A stretch of 64,000 bases of DNA. It comes from Fibrobacterota bacterium (lineage in GTDB: Bacteria > Fibrobacterota > Chitinivibrionia > Chitinivibrionales > Chitinispirillaceae). The notes under the pieces were generated by a model. It saw only the letters and a program-made list of their open reading frames with translations. It searched no databases and had not been told where the DNA came from. A program made the position numbers and the translations under genes. The DNA lies in the NCBI GenBank assembly GCA_023436205.1, contig JAEZKC010000016.1, positions 1 to 64,000 on the forward strand, read 5' to 3'. Shown here one piece after another: positions 14,055 through 23,227 of this stretch. Each line of letters begins with the position of its first letter. Position 1 is the first letter of the stretch.

Positions 14055-15584
14055 TCAATTGGATTTGAGAGCCAGCAGCTTATTGCCGAGCTTAAGATCG
14101 ATTGTTTCAGGACTGCGGAAATGAATTATGGAGATAATACCTACAAACAGAAAACCTGATGCGTAAAGGGCCAGAAAAGGAGAGACCAGGAAATTTGTAT
14201 AGCCCATGAACATCTTTAGTCCGGTGAAACAGTAAAGCCCGAGGAGGATTTCGACAACACAGGTAATATCTTTAATGGGTTTGTAACCACCCTTGCCGGT
14301 TGCCTGTCCCTTTTTGGGAGTCCTGTGAAACGGGGAGCTTTTCTTAAGTAATGCCTCGATGACAGCTTTACCATTGTTCACCGCCAAACCGGTTCCCAGA
14401 AGCATCATTGCAGGAATCAACAAAAGCTGCTTTCGAATACTGTTACCCAGATAGTGCTGGGAGATCATGTACATAGTGGAAGGGCCGCTTGTGGCCAGAA
14501 TCATTGCCACCACAACACATCCCATCCAGAAGGGAGCCAGTGTAATTTTTACAATAAAGAGCACTGGCATAGTGAGAAGTGCAAGAACAAGCATCAGCGG
14601 ATGAACCACATAGTGAGTCAGATGCAACACTGCCTGTACGAATTTGAAGAAGGAGATCTTCTTCTCAAGCAGTAAAGGAATGATCTTAACCGCGGTCTGA
14701 ATGGAACCCTTGGCCCATCTGAACTGCTGATTTTTAAAGGCGTTCATGTCTTCGGGAATTTCGGCGGGGACGGCCAGCTCGGGAACATATTCGGTTTCCC
14801 AACCCGCCAGCTGCATGCGGTAGGACAGATCCATGTCTTCGGTCAGAGTATCATGCTGCCAACCGCCACTGGTTTCAATTGCGGTGCGACGGAAAACTCC
14901 AGCTGTTCCGTTGAAGTTCATAAACAAGCCGTTCCAGGAGCGGGCAGCCTGTTCGATCATGAAGTGACCGTCTATTCCCATTGCCTGGCCTCTGGTAATG
15001 AGAGATGATTTCTTGTTCAGATGAGTCCACCGTCCCTGAACCAAGCCAAGTTTGGGTTTGTTTACAAAGAAAGCAATCGATTTTTTGAGGAAGTCAACAG
15101 TAGGCACGAAGTCTGCATCGAAGATTGCCACAAATTCGGCATCTGTGTAGTTCAGCCCGTTCTGGAGTGCGCCAGCTTTGAAACCAGTCCTGTCCTCACG
15201 ACGAACCACTTCGATGTTCACGCCCTGCTTGCGGAGCTTATCCACTGTCTGATCGACATAATCTCTAGTTTCATCGGTGCTATCGTCAAGGACCTGCACC
15301 AGATGACGGGAGCGCGGATAGTCCATGGCGGCAACTGCTTCGATCACCCTACAGGCAACCATTTTCTCGTTATACATGGGAAGTTGAGTAACCACTTTAG
15401 GGAAGGCAGATTCATCATCAACGGAATAGTAGTACTGCATCTTTTCACGCTGAAGCTGCAATTTTTCTTTTCTTTTTCTGAGGAAAAGGAAGGTCAGAAT
15501 GTAGCACTGCAAACCATAAGCGAGTAGGATAATGGAACAGATGACATAGAGAGCGCAAACGATGAACAGGGCGATCATAGGCAT
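14055..15584 (-). CDS. membrane glycosyltransferase GT2, cellulose-synthase-like
   Basis: 509 residues. An N-terminal membrane helix (~5-35) is followed by a processive GT2 domain with VLDDSTDETRD (D100-D101), the D-x-D FDADF (155-159), TED (248-250) and QQFRW (286-290, the Q-x-x-R-W motif). Four to five C-terminal membrane segments follow (~310-500). This D, DxD, TED, QxxRW layout marks inner-membrane synthases polymerising sugars such as beta-glucan or beta-mannan. The sequence looks closest to CslA/CsbB-like enzymes; the product cannot be told from sequence. It is monocistronic with its own terminator, and no BcsB or c-di-GMP PilZ domain is present. Confidence 0.88.
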   Translation of the reverse strand: MPMIALFIVCALYVICSIILLAYGLQCYILTFLFLRKRKEKLQLQREKMQYYYSVDDESAFPKVVTQLPMYNEKMVACRVIEAVAAMDYPRSRHLVQVLDDSTDETRDYVDQTVDKLRKQGVNIEVVRREDRTGFKAGALQNGLNYTDAEFVAIFDADFVPTVDFLKKSIAFFVNKPKLGLVQGRWTHLNKKSSLITRGQAMGIDGHFMIEQAARSWNGLFMNFNGTAGVFRRTAIETSGGWQHDTLTEDMDLSYRMQLAGWETEYVPELAVPAEIPEDMNAFKNQQFRWAKGSIQTAVKIIPLLLEKKISFFKFVQAVLHLTHYVVHPLMLVLALLTMPVLFIVKITLAPFWMGCVVVAMILATSGPSTMYMISQHYLGNSIRKQLLLIPAMMLLGTGLAVNNGKAVIEALLKKSSPFHRTPKKGQATGKGGYKPIKDITCVVEILLGLYCFTGLKMFMGYTNFLVSPFLALYASGFLFVGIISIIHFRSPETIDLKLGNKLLALKSN

Positions 15585-15712
15585 AAACCTTTATTTTTGT
15601 TTTTTTCACTGGAAATCATTTTCCCGTGAATGTAAAATTGCGCCCTAAATATAATTTATGCATAAGAAAAGAGATATTTTTTACAAATTCTTTTATTGAC
15701 CGCCAATCCTCC

Positions 15713-17713
15713 TCACCTGAAAAGGGATTCCAGTTCTGTCAATATTTCCTTGAAAATTGCCGAATCCTTCAATATATCTGCCATTTTCAGATCATCCCAG
15801 CCAGATTGACGAAACCCGTTCACTTCACCGGGACCCCGGTTCTGCAAATCCCACTCGGCAATTTGAAATCCGTCACTGCATCCGCATAGAAAGTTCAGCC
15901 TTTTCAAAACCAATGGGTCTTCACTGCCGGAGAGGAAGAAACAATACGACTTTTTTTCTCCTCTGCCAACTCGCCCCCTGAGCTGATGGAGCTGCGCCAT
16001 ACCGAAACGTTCTGCATTTTCAACAACCATGACAGTGGCCTCTTTGACATCCAGCCCGACTTCCACAATGCTTGTTGCGATCAAGACAGCGGGAGGACCA
16101 TCCCGAAAGTCACGCATGATCTCTTCCCGCGCATCCGAGACGAGCTGTCCGTGAAGCTTCAGTAAAGGGACATTTCCCAGTACTCCACTCCTGAGCTCCT
16201 CTACTGTGGAATCCACCGTTTTTAACTCAGTGTCCTCATCATCGTCTGAATCATTTTCGATTCTGGGGACCACATAATAAACCCGATCACCGGCATTGAT
16301 CTTATCGAAAATGAATTTTTCCATATCTGCGCGTTTATTTTCAGGCACAATGTGGGTGGAGACTTTCTGACGACCGGGAGGGGTAAGTATATCAACGGTT
16401 TCAAGATCGCCATAAAGAGTGCGGGCCAGTGTTTGAGGGATTGGAGTAGCTGACATGAGCAGAAAATCGCTGGAAGGGCCTTTTTCCTGAAGTGCCAGAC
16501 GCTGGGCAGCGCCGAACCTGTGCTGCTCATCAATCACTATCATTCCCAGGCGGCTGAACTTCACTGAAGGCATGAAGAGAGCATGAGTCCCGACTACAAA
16601 TTGAATCTCTCCAGACGCAAGCGCCTTTAAAACCCGGTTCTTTTCCACCCCGGCAGAAGCCCCAAGGTAGCCATGCCTGATCCCCAAACGATCCAGAAAG
16701 CTGCTCAACACCTGTAAAGACTGGCGGGCCAGCACATCAGTTGGAGCCATCCAGGCAACCTGAAGCCCTTCATTCAACGCCGGAAGACAGGCAAAGAGTG
16801 CAGTTATAGTTTTTCCCGAACCCACATCCCCCTGAAGCAGCCTGTGCATTCTGGTACACGATGCGGCATCATCATAGAGTGTTTTGATCGCTTTGAGCTG
16901 GGAAGGTGATAATGAAAACGGCAGCAGCGATTTAAGCTTGGCATCCAGATCACCCGGTTTCATAGCTCGTCCGGGGAGAGCGAATTTTTTACGGTTCCAG
17001 CGCAGGGTTATGGCCAGCCGGTACAGTTCCTCATACTTTAATCGCTCCCTGTACTGTTCCAGATTGGAAAGGGAATCAGGGTTGTGAATTTTTTTGAGGC
17101 ACTCATCCAGAGGGGCAAAATTGTGTTTTGTTTCAAGGCTCTGTGGCAGTACTCGAGGATACTGCTTTAAACTGCGCAGAATCCAATTTATTGATTTTAT
17201 GAGCAGTTTTTGATTCACCCCGGCATCTCTCATTGATTCACGAATTGAGTATACTGGGAGAAAAGCACCAATTTCCCCTTTTCCGGCTGCTTTCTCAACC
17301 ACCGGATGAACCATTTGAATCCGTTTGTACTGGCTTATTTTCCCGGTGAGGAACAGATGATCCCCTGCAGCCATAGTTTTAGAAACATAGGTGACACCCT
17401 GAAACCACAATACTTCCAGCTGACCGCTGGAATCTTCGACGAGCACTCTAAATCGTGGCCTTCTCCCCCGTTCCAAACGGACACGAATCACCTCCGCAGA
17501 TACAGTTACAGTTTGATTCAAAAAGTCCGGCAAATCTTTTAGAGGGATAATACGGGAGCGATCGATATAACGGAACGGGAAATGGTGAAGCAAATCACCG
17601 ATAGTTTTAAACCCTGCGTCCTGCATCGCCTTCACGCGAACAGGACCCAAACCCGGGATAACATGCAATGGAGAGAGAAAATCCAATTGAGAGGGCTGAA
17701 TTGTTTTTGCCAT
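15713..17713 (-). CDS. recG: ATP-dependent DNA helicase RecG
   Basis: 666 residues, near the usual ~690. An N-terminal wedge/OB region (PGLGPVRVKAMQDAGF, FPFRYIDRS) precedes helicase motifs: Walker A GDVGSGKT, DEQH with DEQHRFG, SATPIPQTLA and QLRGRVGRG. The C-terminal TRG-like region ends GPGEVNGFRQSG. RecG remodels stalled replication forks and Holliday junctions. It is followed on the same strand by the GT2 gene after 128 bases. Confidence 0.97.
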   Translation of the reverse strand: MAKTIQPSQLDFLSPLHVIPGLGPVRVKAMQDAGFKTIGDLLHHFPFRYIDRSRIIPLKDLPDFLNQTVTVSAEVIRVRLERGRRPRFRVLVEDSSGQLEVLWFQGVTYVSKTMAAGDHLFLTGKISQYKRIQMVHPVVEKAAGKGEIGAFLPVYSIRESMRDAGVNQKLLIKSINWILRSLKQYPRVLPQSLETKHNFAPLDECLKKIHNPDSLSNLEQYRERLKYEELYRLAITLRWNRKKFALPGRAMKPGDLDAKLKSLLPFSLSPSQLKAIKTLYDDAASCTRMHRLLQGDVGSGKTITALFACLPALNEGLQVAWMAPTDVLARQSLQVLSSFLDRLGIRHGYLGASAGVEKNRVLKALASGEIQFVVGTHALFMPSVKFSRLGMIVIDEQHRFGAAQRLALQEKGPSSDFLLMSATPIPQTLARTLYGDLETVDILTPPGRQKVSTHIVPENKRADMEKFIFDKINAGDRVYYVVPRIENDSDDDEDTELKTVDSTVEELRSGVLGNVPLLKLHGQLVSDAREEIMRDFRDGPPAVLIATSIVEVGLDVKEATVMVVENAERFGMAQLHQLRGRVGRGEKKSYCFFLSGSEDPLVLKRLNFLCGCSDGFQIAEWDLQNRGPGEVNGFRQSGWDDLKMADILKDSAIFKEILTELESLFR

Positions 17714-17752
17714 GCAGTTAAAATACTGTTTGCAGCAGAGATCTTATAATAG

Positions 17753-17789
17753 GAAACCGGTTTTCGATCAGTTGCCGAAAACCGGTTTC
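17753..17789 (-). terminator. hairpin after the 17.8-kb small gene
   Basis: Perfect 14-bp stem (17753-17766 with 17776-17789), nine-base loop, with a T-containing tail on the minus strand. It separates the small gene from recG. Confidence 0.7.
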
Positions 17790-17793
17790 ATCT

Positions 17794-18018
17794 TCAGATA
17801 TTATCCCGCAGAGTGTCTTTTTCGGAACCCAGTTCCTGAACCTTACCCTGCAGATCCTGAAGACTGACTTTTATACTTCCTCTGCCATCGGGTGTATACT
17901 CGATAGACCCCACCTGTTTCCCTTCATAGTAGACTGGTTGCTGACCCTGAGTGCTTTCGGGATAATGAGGTGTTGCAGCAAGATGGAAGTATCCGATCAC
18001 TGTCTCTTTGCCTTCCAT
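17794..18018 (-). CDS. hypothetical 74-residue protein
   Basis: Not recognised. The start at 18018 is preferred because AAGGGGTGG stands four bases upstream; an in-frame ATG at 18051 would add 11 residues. The N-terminal half has two short aromatic strands (VIGYFHLAATPHY, QPVYYEGKQVGSIEYTPDG), resembling a small beta-sheet; the C-terminal ~30 residues (LQDLQGKVQELGSEKDTLRD) predict a short coiled coil. No signal or membrane segment. It is a single gene with its own terminator. Confidence 0.6.
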   Translation of the reverse strand: MEGKETVIGYFHLAATPHYPESTQGQQPVYYEGKQVGSIEYTPDGRGSIKVSLQDLQGKVQELGSEKDTLRDNI

Positions 18019-18248
18019 AGTACCACCCCTTTTTACTGAATGGAACTGCAACCATATCGCAAGTCCTTATTATATAACGGTTTTCCATGGGTAATTATTT
18101 GTAGATTTTAAAATAGGTATTTGCAAGGGATGACTTTTGTTTGAGGCCCGGCATCAAAAAAGTAACTAAAATGTACCTTTTTTATCTCTCCAAAAGGTCA
18201 TATATTAGTAATGACTGATCTGCCAATACATAAGTTCTTCCTTGCTGC

Positions 18249-18290
18249 AACCCGGTAGGATTGAGACCACATCCGCCGGGTTTTCTTTTT
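18249..18290 (+). terminator. orphan plus-strand terminator, possible end of a small RNA
   Basis: AACCCGG (18249-18255) pairs with CCGGGTT (18276-18282), with an inner GGAT/ATCC stem, followed by TTTTCTTTTT. No plus-strand gene lies upstream: both neighbours are on the minus strand. It therefore probably ends an unannotated plus-strand transcript starting within 18090-18230. The remainder of 18019-18320 shows only an A/T-rich imperfect repeat near 18160. Confidence 0.45.
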
Positions 18291-18320
18291 GGGATAAAAG
18301 CATGAATACATCTGAAGGAA

Positions 18321-19103
18321 TTAAAGAAGCAGGTTCACCAGGACCAGATTACTGATCAATACCATAACCATGGCAGCCACCACGGCCTTCTTGGTAGATA
18401 CACCAACCCCAACGGCTCCACCTTTGGCATAGAACCCGTAATAACAACCAGCCAGGGATATCACTCCTCCGAAAACAAAGGATTTGGCCATGCAGACAAT
18501 CACATCCTGCACTTTAAAAAGTATTCTGACGCCTTGATAAAATGCGGTAAAGCTGAGTCCCAGAGCGAATTGAGAAAGAAGTTGAGCACTTATGATGGCA
18601 AAAAATACCGAAAAAATGGTAAGAATCGGAACCATTACACAAGAAGCCACAAGCCTGGGCGCAAGCAGAAAGGTGAAAGGATTGAGCGACAGACAAGTCA
18701 TGGCATCCACCTGTTCGGTAACCTTCATAGTCCCAAGCTCAGCAGCCAGTTTAGCACCCACTCTTCCGGTGATAACCAGCGCAGTCAGCACAGGCCCCAG
18801 TTCTGTCAACACCGCTTTGGCCACGCCTGCACCTAGATAAGTGATCGGAATCGCATCCCCGAAAATATACTGCACCTGCCAGGCACTCACGGCGCCCACA
18901 AAAACGGAGGTTAAAAGAACGATTGGAATAGATGCAACGCCCAGAAGCATCATCTGCTCAGTAAGCAGGTGGTAACGTCTGAAGGAGGATGGCATGGCTT
19001 GCAGGATTTTGAAGAAGAAGATCGAAATCGACCCCATACGTTCAACAGCTTCACGGGCGGCCGCACCGAAAGATTCGGCGATTCGATCGAGAATAGAGAT
19101 CAT
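18321..19103 (-). CDS. MlaE-family ABC transporter permease
   Basis: 260 residues from ATG 19103, which has AGGAAGG nine bases upstream. Multi-pass membrane protein with the MlaE signature LTELGPVLTALVITGRVGAKLAAELGTM (shown in parts: LGPVLTALVI and GRVGAKLAAELG) and EQVDAMTCLSLNPF. MlaE is the inner-membrane permease of systems moving phospholipids between the membranes. The ATPase (MlaF) and MCE protein (MlaD) usually adjacent are missing, so partners must be encoded elsewhere. It follows a DUF2953 gene and 5-FCL on the same strand. Confidence 0.88.
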   Translation of the reverse strand: MISILDRIAESFGAAAREAVERMGSISIFFFKILQAMPSSFRRYHLLTEQMMLLGVASIPIVLLTSVFVGAVSAWQVQYIFGDAIPITYLGAGVAKAVLTELGPVLTALVITGRVGAKLAAELGTMKVTEQVDAMTCLSLNPFTFLLAPRLVASCVMVPILTIFSVFFAIISAQLLSQFALGLSFTAFYQGVRILFKVQDVIVCMAKSFVFGGVISLAGCYYGFYAKGGAVGVGVSTKKAVVAAMVMVLISNLVLVNLLL

Positions 19104-19160
19104 TCTGAGAAAACCTTCCTGACAAAAAACGCGGCCCACAAGCAGCCGAGAGACATAAAT

Positions 19161-19997
19161 CTACTTCACGCCATTAGCCTCATGTTCACGCACGGGCTTC
19201 TTTTTCCTCCTGTTTCGCCAAATTTTGTATGTATGCAGATAGGGAGCGGTAAGCAATGCCACCATAAACGGAGCCAGAATTCGGTACGTTGAAGTGTTAA
19301 GAATTGTTTCGGCAGAAAATTCAAAATGATCTTTCAAGAAAACGGGCTCCACATCGACATCAACTGAACGGTTCTTCAGCTGCAGCGCAGACCGAGTTGC
19401 CACACAATAACCATATAGTTTACCGAGTTCGGCAGGATCTTTCAACCCGACTTTTAGCTTTATTCGAAGATACTTGAACACTACAAACCTCAAAGTGCTT
19501 TTTACCACCCTCTTAAGCCAGGCGAATGCTTTTTTCCTCCACTTTCGATCACGGAAAAGCATCACATATTTGTTTCGCTCCAACTTTTCCCGTAAGCCCA
19601 CCTTTTGTTCCTTTTCCACTTCAGGCTTCTTTTCCTCACGAGGTTCAGGTGGAGGTTCAGGAGGTGGATTATATTGAGGAGAAACAGTCTCAACAGGTTC
19701 CGCTGTTTCAGCGGGTGACTCTGTTATTTTTTCAGATTCAGTTATTGGGGCAGCTTCATTCTCCTCCGATTCTACTGTTTTTTTCAGGTAGATTCCGAAT
19801 ATTCGAATTCTGGAGAAAGCCCTGGAGGTGGAGTAGTCGAAATAAAAGAGAGCAGGGTGCAGAAAGGAAAACGTAGATTCAGCTTCAAACCCTGATTTAA
19901 AATAGGATGCTGACAGTTTTAACTGCATGGGGGCTAACAGAAGAATTAGCAGAAGAAGCAAAAGAGAAAAAAGTATCCAGAGAAGAATAGTCCACAT
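19161..19997 (-). CDS. DUF2953-type membrane protein
   Basis: 278 residues. One strongly hydrophobic N-terminal helix (~3-24) is followed by a domain with a proline/glutamate-rich insertion (~90-125, PPPEPPPEPREEKKPEVEKE), a basic amphipathic stretch, and the C-terminal LKDPAELGKLYGYCVATR segment typical of DUF2953. Its function is unknown; Firmicute relatives occur in sporulation loci. It starts one base after the 5-FCL stop, so the two are in one operon. Confidence 0.65.
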   Translation of the reverse strand: MWTILLWILFSLLLLLLILLLAPMQLKLSASYFKSGFEAESTFSFLHPALFYFDYSTSRAFSRIRIFGIYLKKTVESEENEAAPITESEKITESPAETAEPVETVSPQYNPPPEPPPEPREEKKPEVEKEQKVGLREKLERNKYVMLFRDRKWRKKAFAWLKRVVKSTLRFVVFKYLRIKLKVGLKDPAELGKLYGYCVATRSALQLKNRSVDVDVEPVFLKDHFEFSAETILNTSTYRILAPFMVALLTAPYLHTYKIWRNRRKKKPVREHEANGVK

Positions 19998-19998
19998 G

Positions 19999-20616
19999 TT
20001 AAACCAGTTTGGAATCAGATGACAGGGAAAGATGCAATTCGGAATTCAACAAGAGACCATTTTCGGTGATAATCTGAGACATAGGAATATCATGAATATC
20101 AGCAGGAAGTGCTTTTTTAGAAATCTGACATTGAAACGCCAGGCCTACTACCGGTTTGGCACCGTTAAAAGCGGATAGGAATGAATCATAGTAAGCCTTC
20201 CCTCTCCCCAGCCGATTTCCCGCTGAATCAAAAGACACCCCGGGACAGATTATCAGATCGAGCTCGCTTGGAGTAACGTTACCGCGGAGTTCAAAACGAG
20301 GTTCAAGAATGCCCAGTTGACCTCTGACCAGGTCCCTTTGGAGATCAAATATTTCGGCAATTCCCATTTCTGAGGTCTGCAGACAAAAGGGGATGACTAC
20401 TCGCTTTCCAGAAGAAAGCAGTTTGGATATCAGCTGATCGGTGCGGACCTCGGAACCGATACTGTAATATAGCATCACCACTTTGGATCGTTGAACAGCG
20501 GCAAGTGACAGCAGATGCGTTTCTATTTGCTGCGATTTGAATTCGATATCGGAATCCGAGAGATTTTTCCTTATTGAAAGGAAATATTTCCTGAGTTCCT
20601 CTTTTTCTGTTCTAAT
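19999..20616 (-). CDS. 5-formyltetrahydrofolate cyclo-ligase
   Basis: 205 residues from the proposed ATT start at 20616. The family motifs are clear: VMLYYSIGSEVRTDQLI, GKRVVIPFC, ELDLIICPGVSFD and GNRLGRGKAYYD (ATP and substrate binding). The enzyme converts 5-formyl-THF to methenyl-THF with ATP. Starting at the first standard codon (GTG 20481) would remove 45 residues that form the normal N-terminal helix (TEKEELRKYFLSIRKNLS). No ATG, GTG or TTG lies in that frame between the upstream stop and 20481; ATT at 20614-20616 sits six bases after TGGAG. It is the first gene of the 5-FCL/DUF2953/MlaE run. Confidence 0.88.
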   Translation of the reverse strand: MRTEKEELRKYFLSIRKNLSDSDIEFKSQQIETHLLSLAAVQRSKVVMLYYSIGSEVRTDQLISKLLSSGKRVVIPFCLQTSEMGIAEIFDLQRDLVRGQLGILEPRFELRGNVTPSELDLIICPGVSFDSAGNRLGRGKAYYDSFLSAFNGAKPVVGLAFQCQISKKALPADIHDIPMSQIITENGLLLNSELHLSLSSDSKLV

Positions 20617-20627
20617 AGCGATCTCCA
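20614..20627 (-). promoter_or_regulatory. Shine-Dalgarno and AUU start of the 5-FCL gene
   Basis: Minus strand TGGAG (20627-20623), spacer ATCGCT, then ATT (20616-20614). An in-frame CTG overlapping the Shine-Dalgarno is the only other near-standard codon. Same architecture as the tssA start. Confidence 0.6.
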
Positions 20628-20844
20628 GTTCTCTGAAAGCCCCATTGATCTGTAAGGTTGAAAACTTTTTTACGGTTCAGATTATCTCATATTGCCATGC
20701 CCGGTCGAGTTCACTGAAAAGCTGAAAGACATCTCTTCAAATATAAACAATGAAGCGGTTCAATTGAAGAGCCAGAACTGTAAGCTGCAGATTACGAGGA
20801 GCATCAATTATCTTAGCTAGTCAAAACCTCATTCAAGGAAAACA

Positions 20845-21618
20845 ATGAACTCAGCACCTCAGGATGTAGCGATCTACGGAATACATGCAGTGGAAGAACT
20901 TCTGGCCACTCGCAGGCAGGATGTCGAGCATGTCTATTTTGATAAAGACAAGAAGAGTCAGGCTCTGTTCAACCTGCTCAAAATCTGCAGAAAGGATCGT
21001 CTCTCCTACAACCTGGTACCTGAAGTTAAACTCAACTCTCTTGCGGGGACCACAAAGCATCAGGGTGTGGTTGCCTTCTGCAGCGCAAAACCCTACTGCA
21101 CTCCGGAGGAGCTGCAGAAAATCATCTCCGGCAAAAAAAATCCGGTTCTTGTTGTCGCAGCATCCATTGAGGACCCGGGTAACTTGGGAGCAATAATAAG
21201 ATCTTGTGTGGGTTTTGGCATTGATGCCTTGCTCCTGGAACGAAAAAACACGGTACCTCTCAATGCCTCGGTAGCCAGAAGCTCCGCCGGAATGCTTGAG
21301 CATATCTGCATTGCCAAGCCGCGAAATCTGGAGGGACTATTAGGGGAATACGTTCAAAGCGGTTTTTCCATAATTGGTGCAGAAATGGAGAACGGCGTGC
21401 AGCCTACAGAGGCCAATCTCACAGGACCAACGGTGCTTGTTACCGGAGGCGAGCATAGAGGAATCCCACCTTATCTGAAAAAACTATGCACCGGGTTTGT
21501 TTCGATTCCGATGAATCCGCAGGCACAATCCCTTAATGCTTCAGTAGCGGCTGCGGTAATCATGTATGAATGCATGCGGCAGCGGGGATTCCCGCATGCA
21601 TCCCCAGAGTTAGCGTAA
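20845..21618 (+). CDS. rlmB: TrmH/SpoU-family rRNA 2'-O-methyltransferase (RlmB-like)
   Basis: 257 residues. An N-terminal substrate-binding domain begins YGIHAVEELLATRR. The SPOUT domain shows motif 1 ASIEDPGNLGAIIRSCVGFGIDALLL, motif 2 LVTGGEHRGIP and motif 3 IPMNPQAQSLNASVAAAVIMYE, which form the knotted SAM site. RlmB methylates G2251 of 23S rRNA; related TrmH enzymes modify tRNA, and sequence alone does not decide. The stop overlaps that of the convergent gene by nine bases. Confidence 0.9.
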   Translation: MNSAPQDVAIYGIHAVEELLATRRQDVEHVYFDKDKKSQALFNLLKICRKDRLSYNLVPEVKLNSLAGTTKHQGVVAFCSAKPYCTPEELQKIISGKKNPVLVVAASIEDPGNLGAIIRSCVGFGIDALLLERKNTVPLNASVARSSAGMLEHICIAKPRNLEGLLGEYVQSGFSIIGAEMENGVQPTEANLTGPTVLVTGGEHRGIPPYLKKLCTGFVSIPMNPQAQSLNASVAAAVIMYECMRQRGFPHASPELA

Positions 21619-23109
21619 TCCGAAGAAAGAATCGATAGAATCGATCACATCATCACCGGTTATGGTCTGATCGCGACTGTCCTGAACCGGTGCAGGAGCA
21701 TCATGAATAGGGGGAGGCGGCGCCTGACGAACAGGCGGCTTTGGTTGCTGATTCTTTGACTGGTCAATCGGTGTATTTCCTGCTACAGGCATAACAGGTC
21801 TGTCAAAACAGATGGTTTCTGTAAGTACCTCGTCTTCTTCATCAGAAGGCAGAGCATATCCCTGACCCACAAAAGCCTTCTCCATATCATTGAGAGACTT
21901 TGATTCCTCCCCCTGTGACAGCTCCTGTGGCTGAAATGTCACGTCTTCCTCCGCAGACTGCAGCTCCTCGACCTGTTCTGTCTGCCCCAAAGAATCTATG
22001 GGCTGGACCTCAGCTGCAGCCTTTGACTGCTGCTCAACGACTGCCTCAAACTGAGCAAACGAAGCTTCGAATTCATCAAACGATTGCTCTGACCAGGATT
22101 TCGGCTGTTCAAAAGTGCCCGTTTCCTCCTCTGTTTGGGGAGGAGTCAATTCAAACACATCTTCTTCGATTTCACTTGAAAGCTCTTCCTTAGGACTTTC
22201 TTCAGGAACAGATTCAACCTCTTTTGATGTCTCCTCCGGCTGCTCCTCAAGTCCCTCGAACTGAGCAAAAGATGCTTCATACTCTTCAAGACTCTGATCT
22301 TCGAATTCCTGCTCAGCACTGGGATCTTTCTCCTGTATCGATGCAGGAATTTCCTCTGGTTGGCTTGATACCACTTCCTCAATGGTAACCTCAAACGGTG
22401 CAGCCGGAGCCTCAATCTCAGCTTCAACATCAGCTTCAACCGATAGCGGCTCGATAAATTCCGGTTCTGCCGGAATATTCTCCATTTTAGGCTGCTCCAA
22501 AACTGCCTCAAATTGTTCAGCCACCGCCTCCAGCTGATTTGCCACCTCTTCAGGTTGCTCGAATTGCTCTTCACTGATTTCAGGTAGCCGGAAATCTTCT
22601 TTTTTAGCAACTGCCGCGATCTTTTCCGAATTGACATCTATGCTGTCGGCAACCAACGGCCTGCTAACTCCAATGGCTTGAGCGATGTTGGGTTCAGGAA
22701 CTTTTGCCGGGGCAGTTTCCTCGACCGGATCGATAGATACAAAAGCAGCCCTTCTCCGTTCGGGGTTTTCCATGATCCGCATATACTCAGCAACCTGCTG
22801 CTCCGCATACTTAACAAAGTAAACGTCAAGCAGATGCATGTTGGTTCTGAAAATTCTGGTGACGGCATTGATTTTCTCATTGAGATCCCTGCGAAAGACA
22901 CCCAGATCGATTGCCCCGCATCTCAAATTGCCAGTTATAACATCAGCATCGGCCAGCATCTCACTAATGGAGACTATTACCTGCTCACGCGATTCCTCTT
23001 TCAGCTTTTGCTGCTTTTTATGACGGGAATTCAACACTGCCCAAATGATGGAAGCTATGGTAGACCCAATGATGAAGCCAAAGATCAGATATATCAGATT
23101 CTGAGTCAT
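21610..23109 (-). CDS. membrane-anchored acidic repeat protein, function unknown
   Basis: 499 residues. One N-terminal membrane helix (~4-25) is followed by a basic helical segment (~27-125, coiled-coil-like, with conserved-looking RRDLNEKINAVTRIFRTNMH) and a long, very acidic, Pro/Glu/Gln-rich disordered tail. The tail contains two near-identical short linear motifs, EEYEASFAQFEG and DEFEASFAQFEA, plus QLEAVAEQFEAVLEQ, and ends in a conserved-looking VIDSIDSFFGLR. This is a tethered helical domain with a disordered arm of binding motifs, as in cell-envelope or division scaffolds; no family recognised. Its promoter is a textbook sigma-70 site at 23175-23203. Confidence 0.75.
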   Translation of the reverse strand: MTQNLIYLIFGFIIGSTIASIIWAVLNSRHKKQQKLKEESREQVIVSISEMLADADVITGNLRCGAIDLGVFRRDLNEKINAVTRIFRTNMHLLDVYFVKYAEQQVAEYMRIMENPERRRAAFVSIDPVEETAPAKVPEPNIAQAIGVSRPLVADSIDVNSEKIAAVAKKEDFRLPEISEEQFEQPEEVANQLEAVAEQFEAVLEQPKMENIPAEPEFIEPLSVEADVEAEIEAPAAPFEVTIEEVVSSQPEEIPASIQEKDPSAEQEFEDQSLEEYEASFAQFEGLEEQPEETSKEVESVPEESPKEELSSEIEEDVFELTPPQTEEETGTFEQPKSWSEQSFDEFEASFAQFEAVVEQQSKAAAEVQPIDSLGQTEQVEELQSAEEDVTFQPQELSQGEESKSLNDMEKAFVGQGYALPSDEEDEVLTETICFDRPVMPVAGNTPIDQSKNQQPKPPVRQAPPPPIHDAPAPVQDSRDQTITGDDVIDSIDSFFGLR

Positions 23110-23174
23110 GGCAATTCCCTTTCATTTATGCGGTTAAGACAATGTTACCGACCGATTTAGACCAAAACATATTA

Positions 23175-23203
23175 AGTATAGCTAATCGTAAGATTAATGT
23201 CAA
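23175..23203 (-). promoter_or_regulatory. sigma-70 promoter of the acidic membrane protein
   Basis: Minus strand TTGACA (23203-23198), 17-base spacer, TATACT (23180-23175): perfect -35 and near-perfect -10. Transcription should begin about 23168, roughly 59 bases before the ATG at 23109. Confidence 0.85.
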
Positions 23204-23227
23204 TCAAAGCATTAGGCCGCCCTCGCT

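Noticed and set aside
15021..15527. 168-residue plus-strand frame opposite the GT2 gene
   Set aside because: Antisense to the conserved GT2 catalytic region; no recognisable domain.
20617..20844. 6S RNA (ssrS) upstream of the 5-FCL gene, as in enterobacteria
   Set aside because: No closing stem or central bubble typical of 6S RNA could be traced by eye; an Infernal search would settle it.
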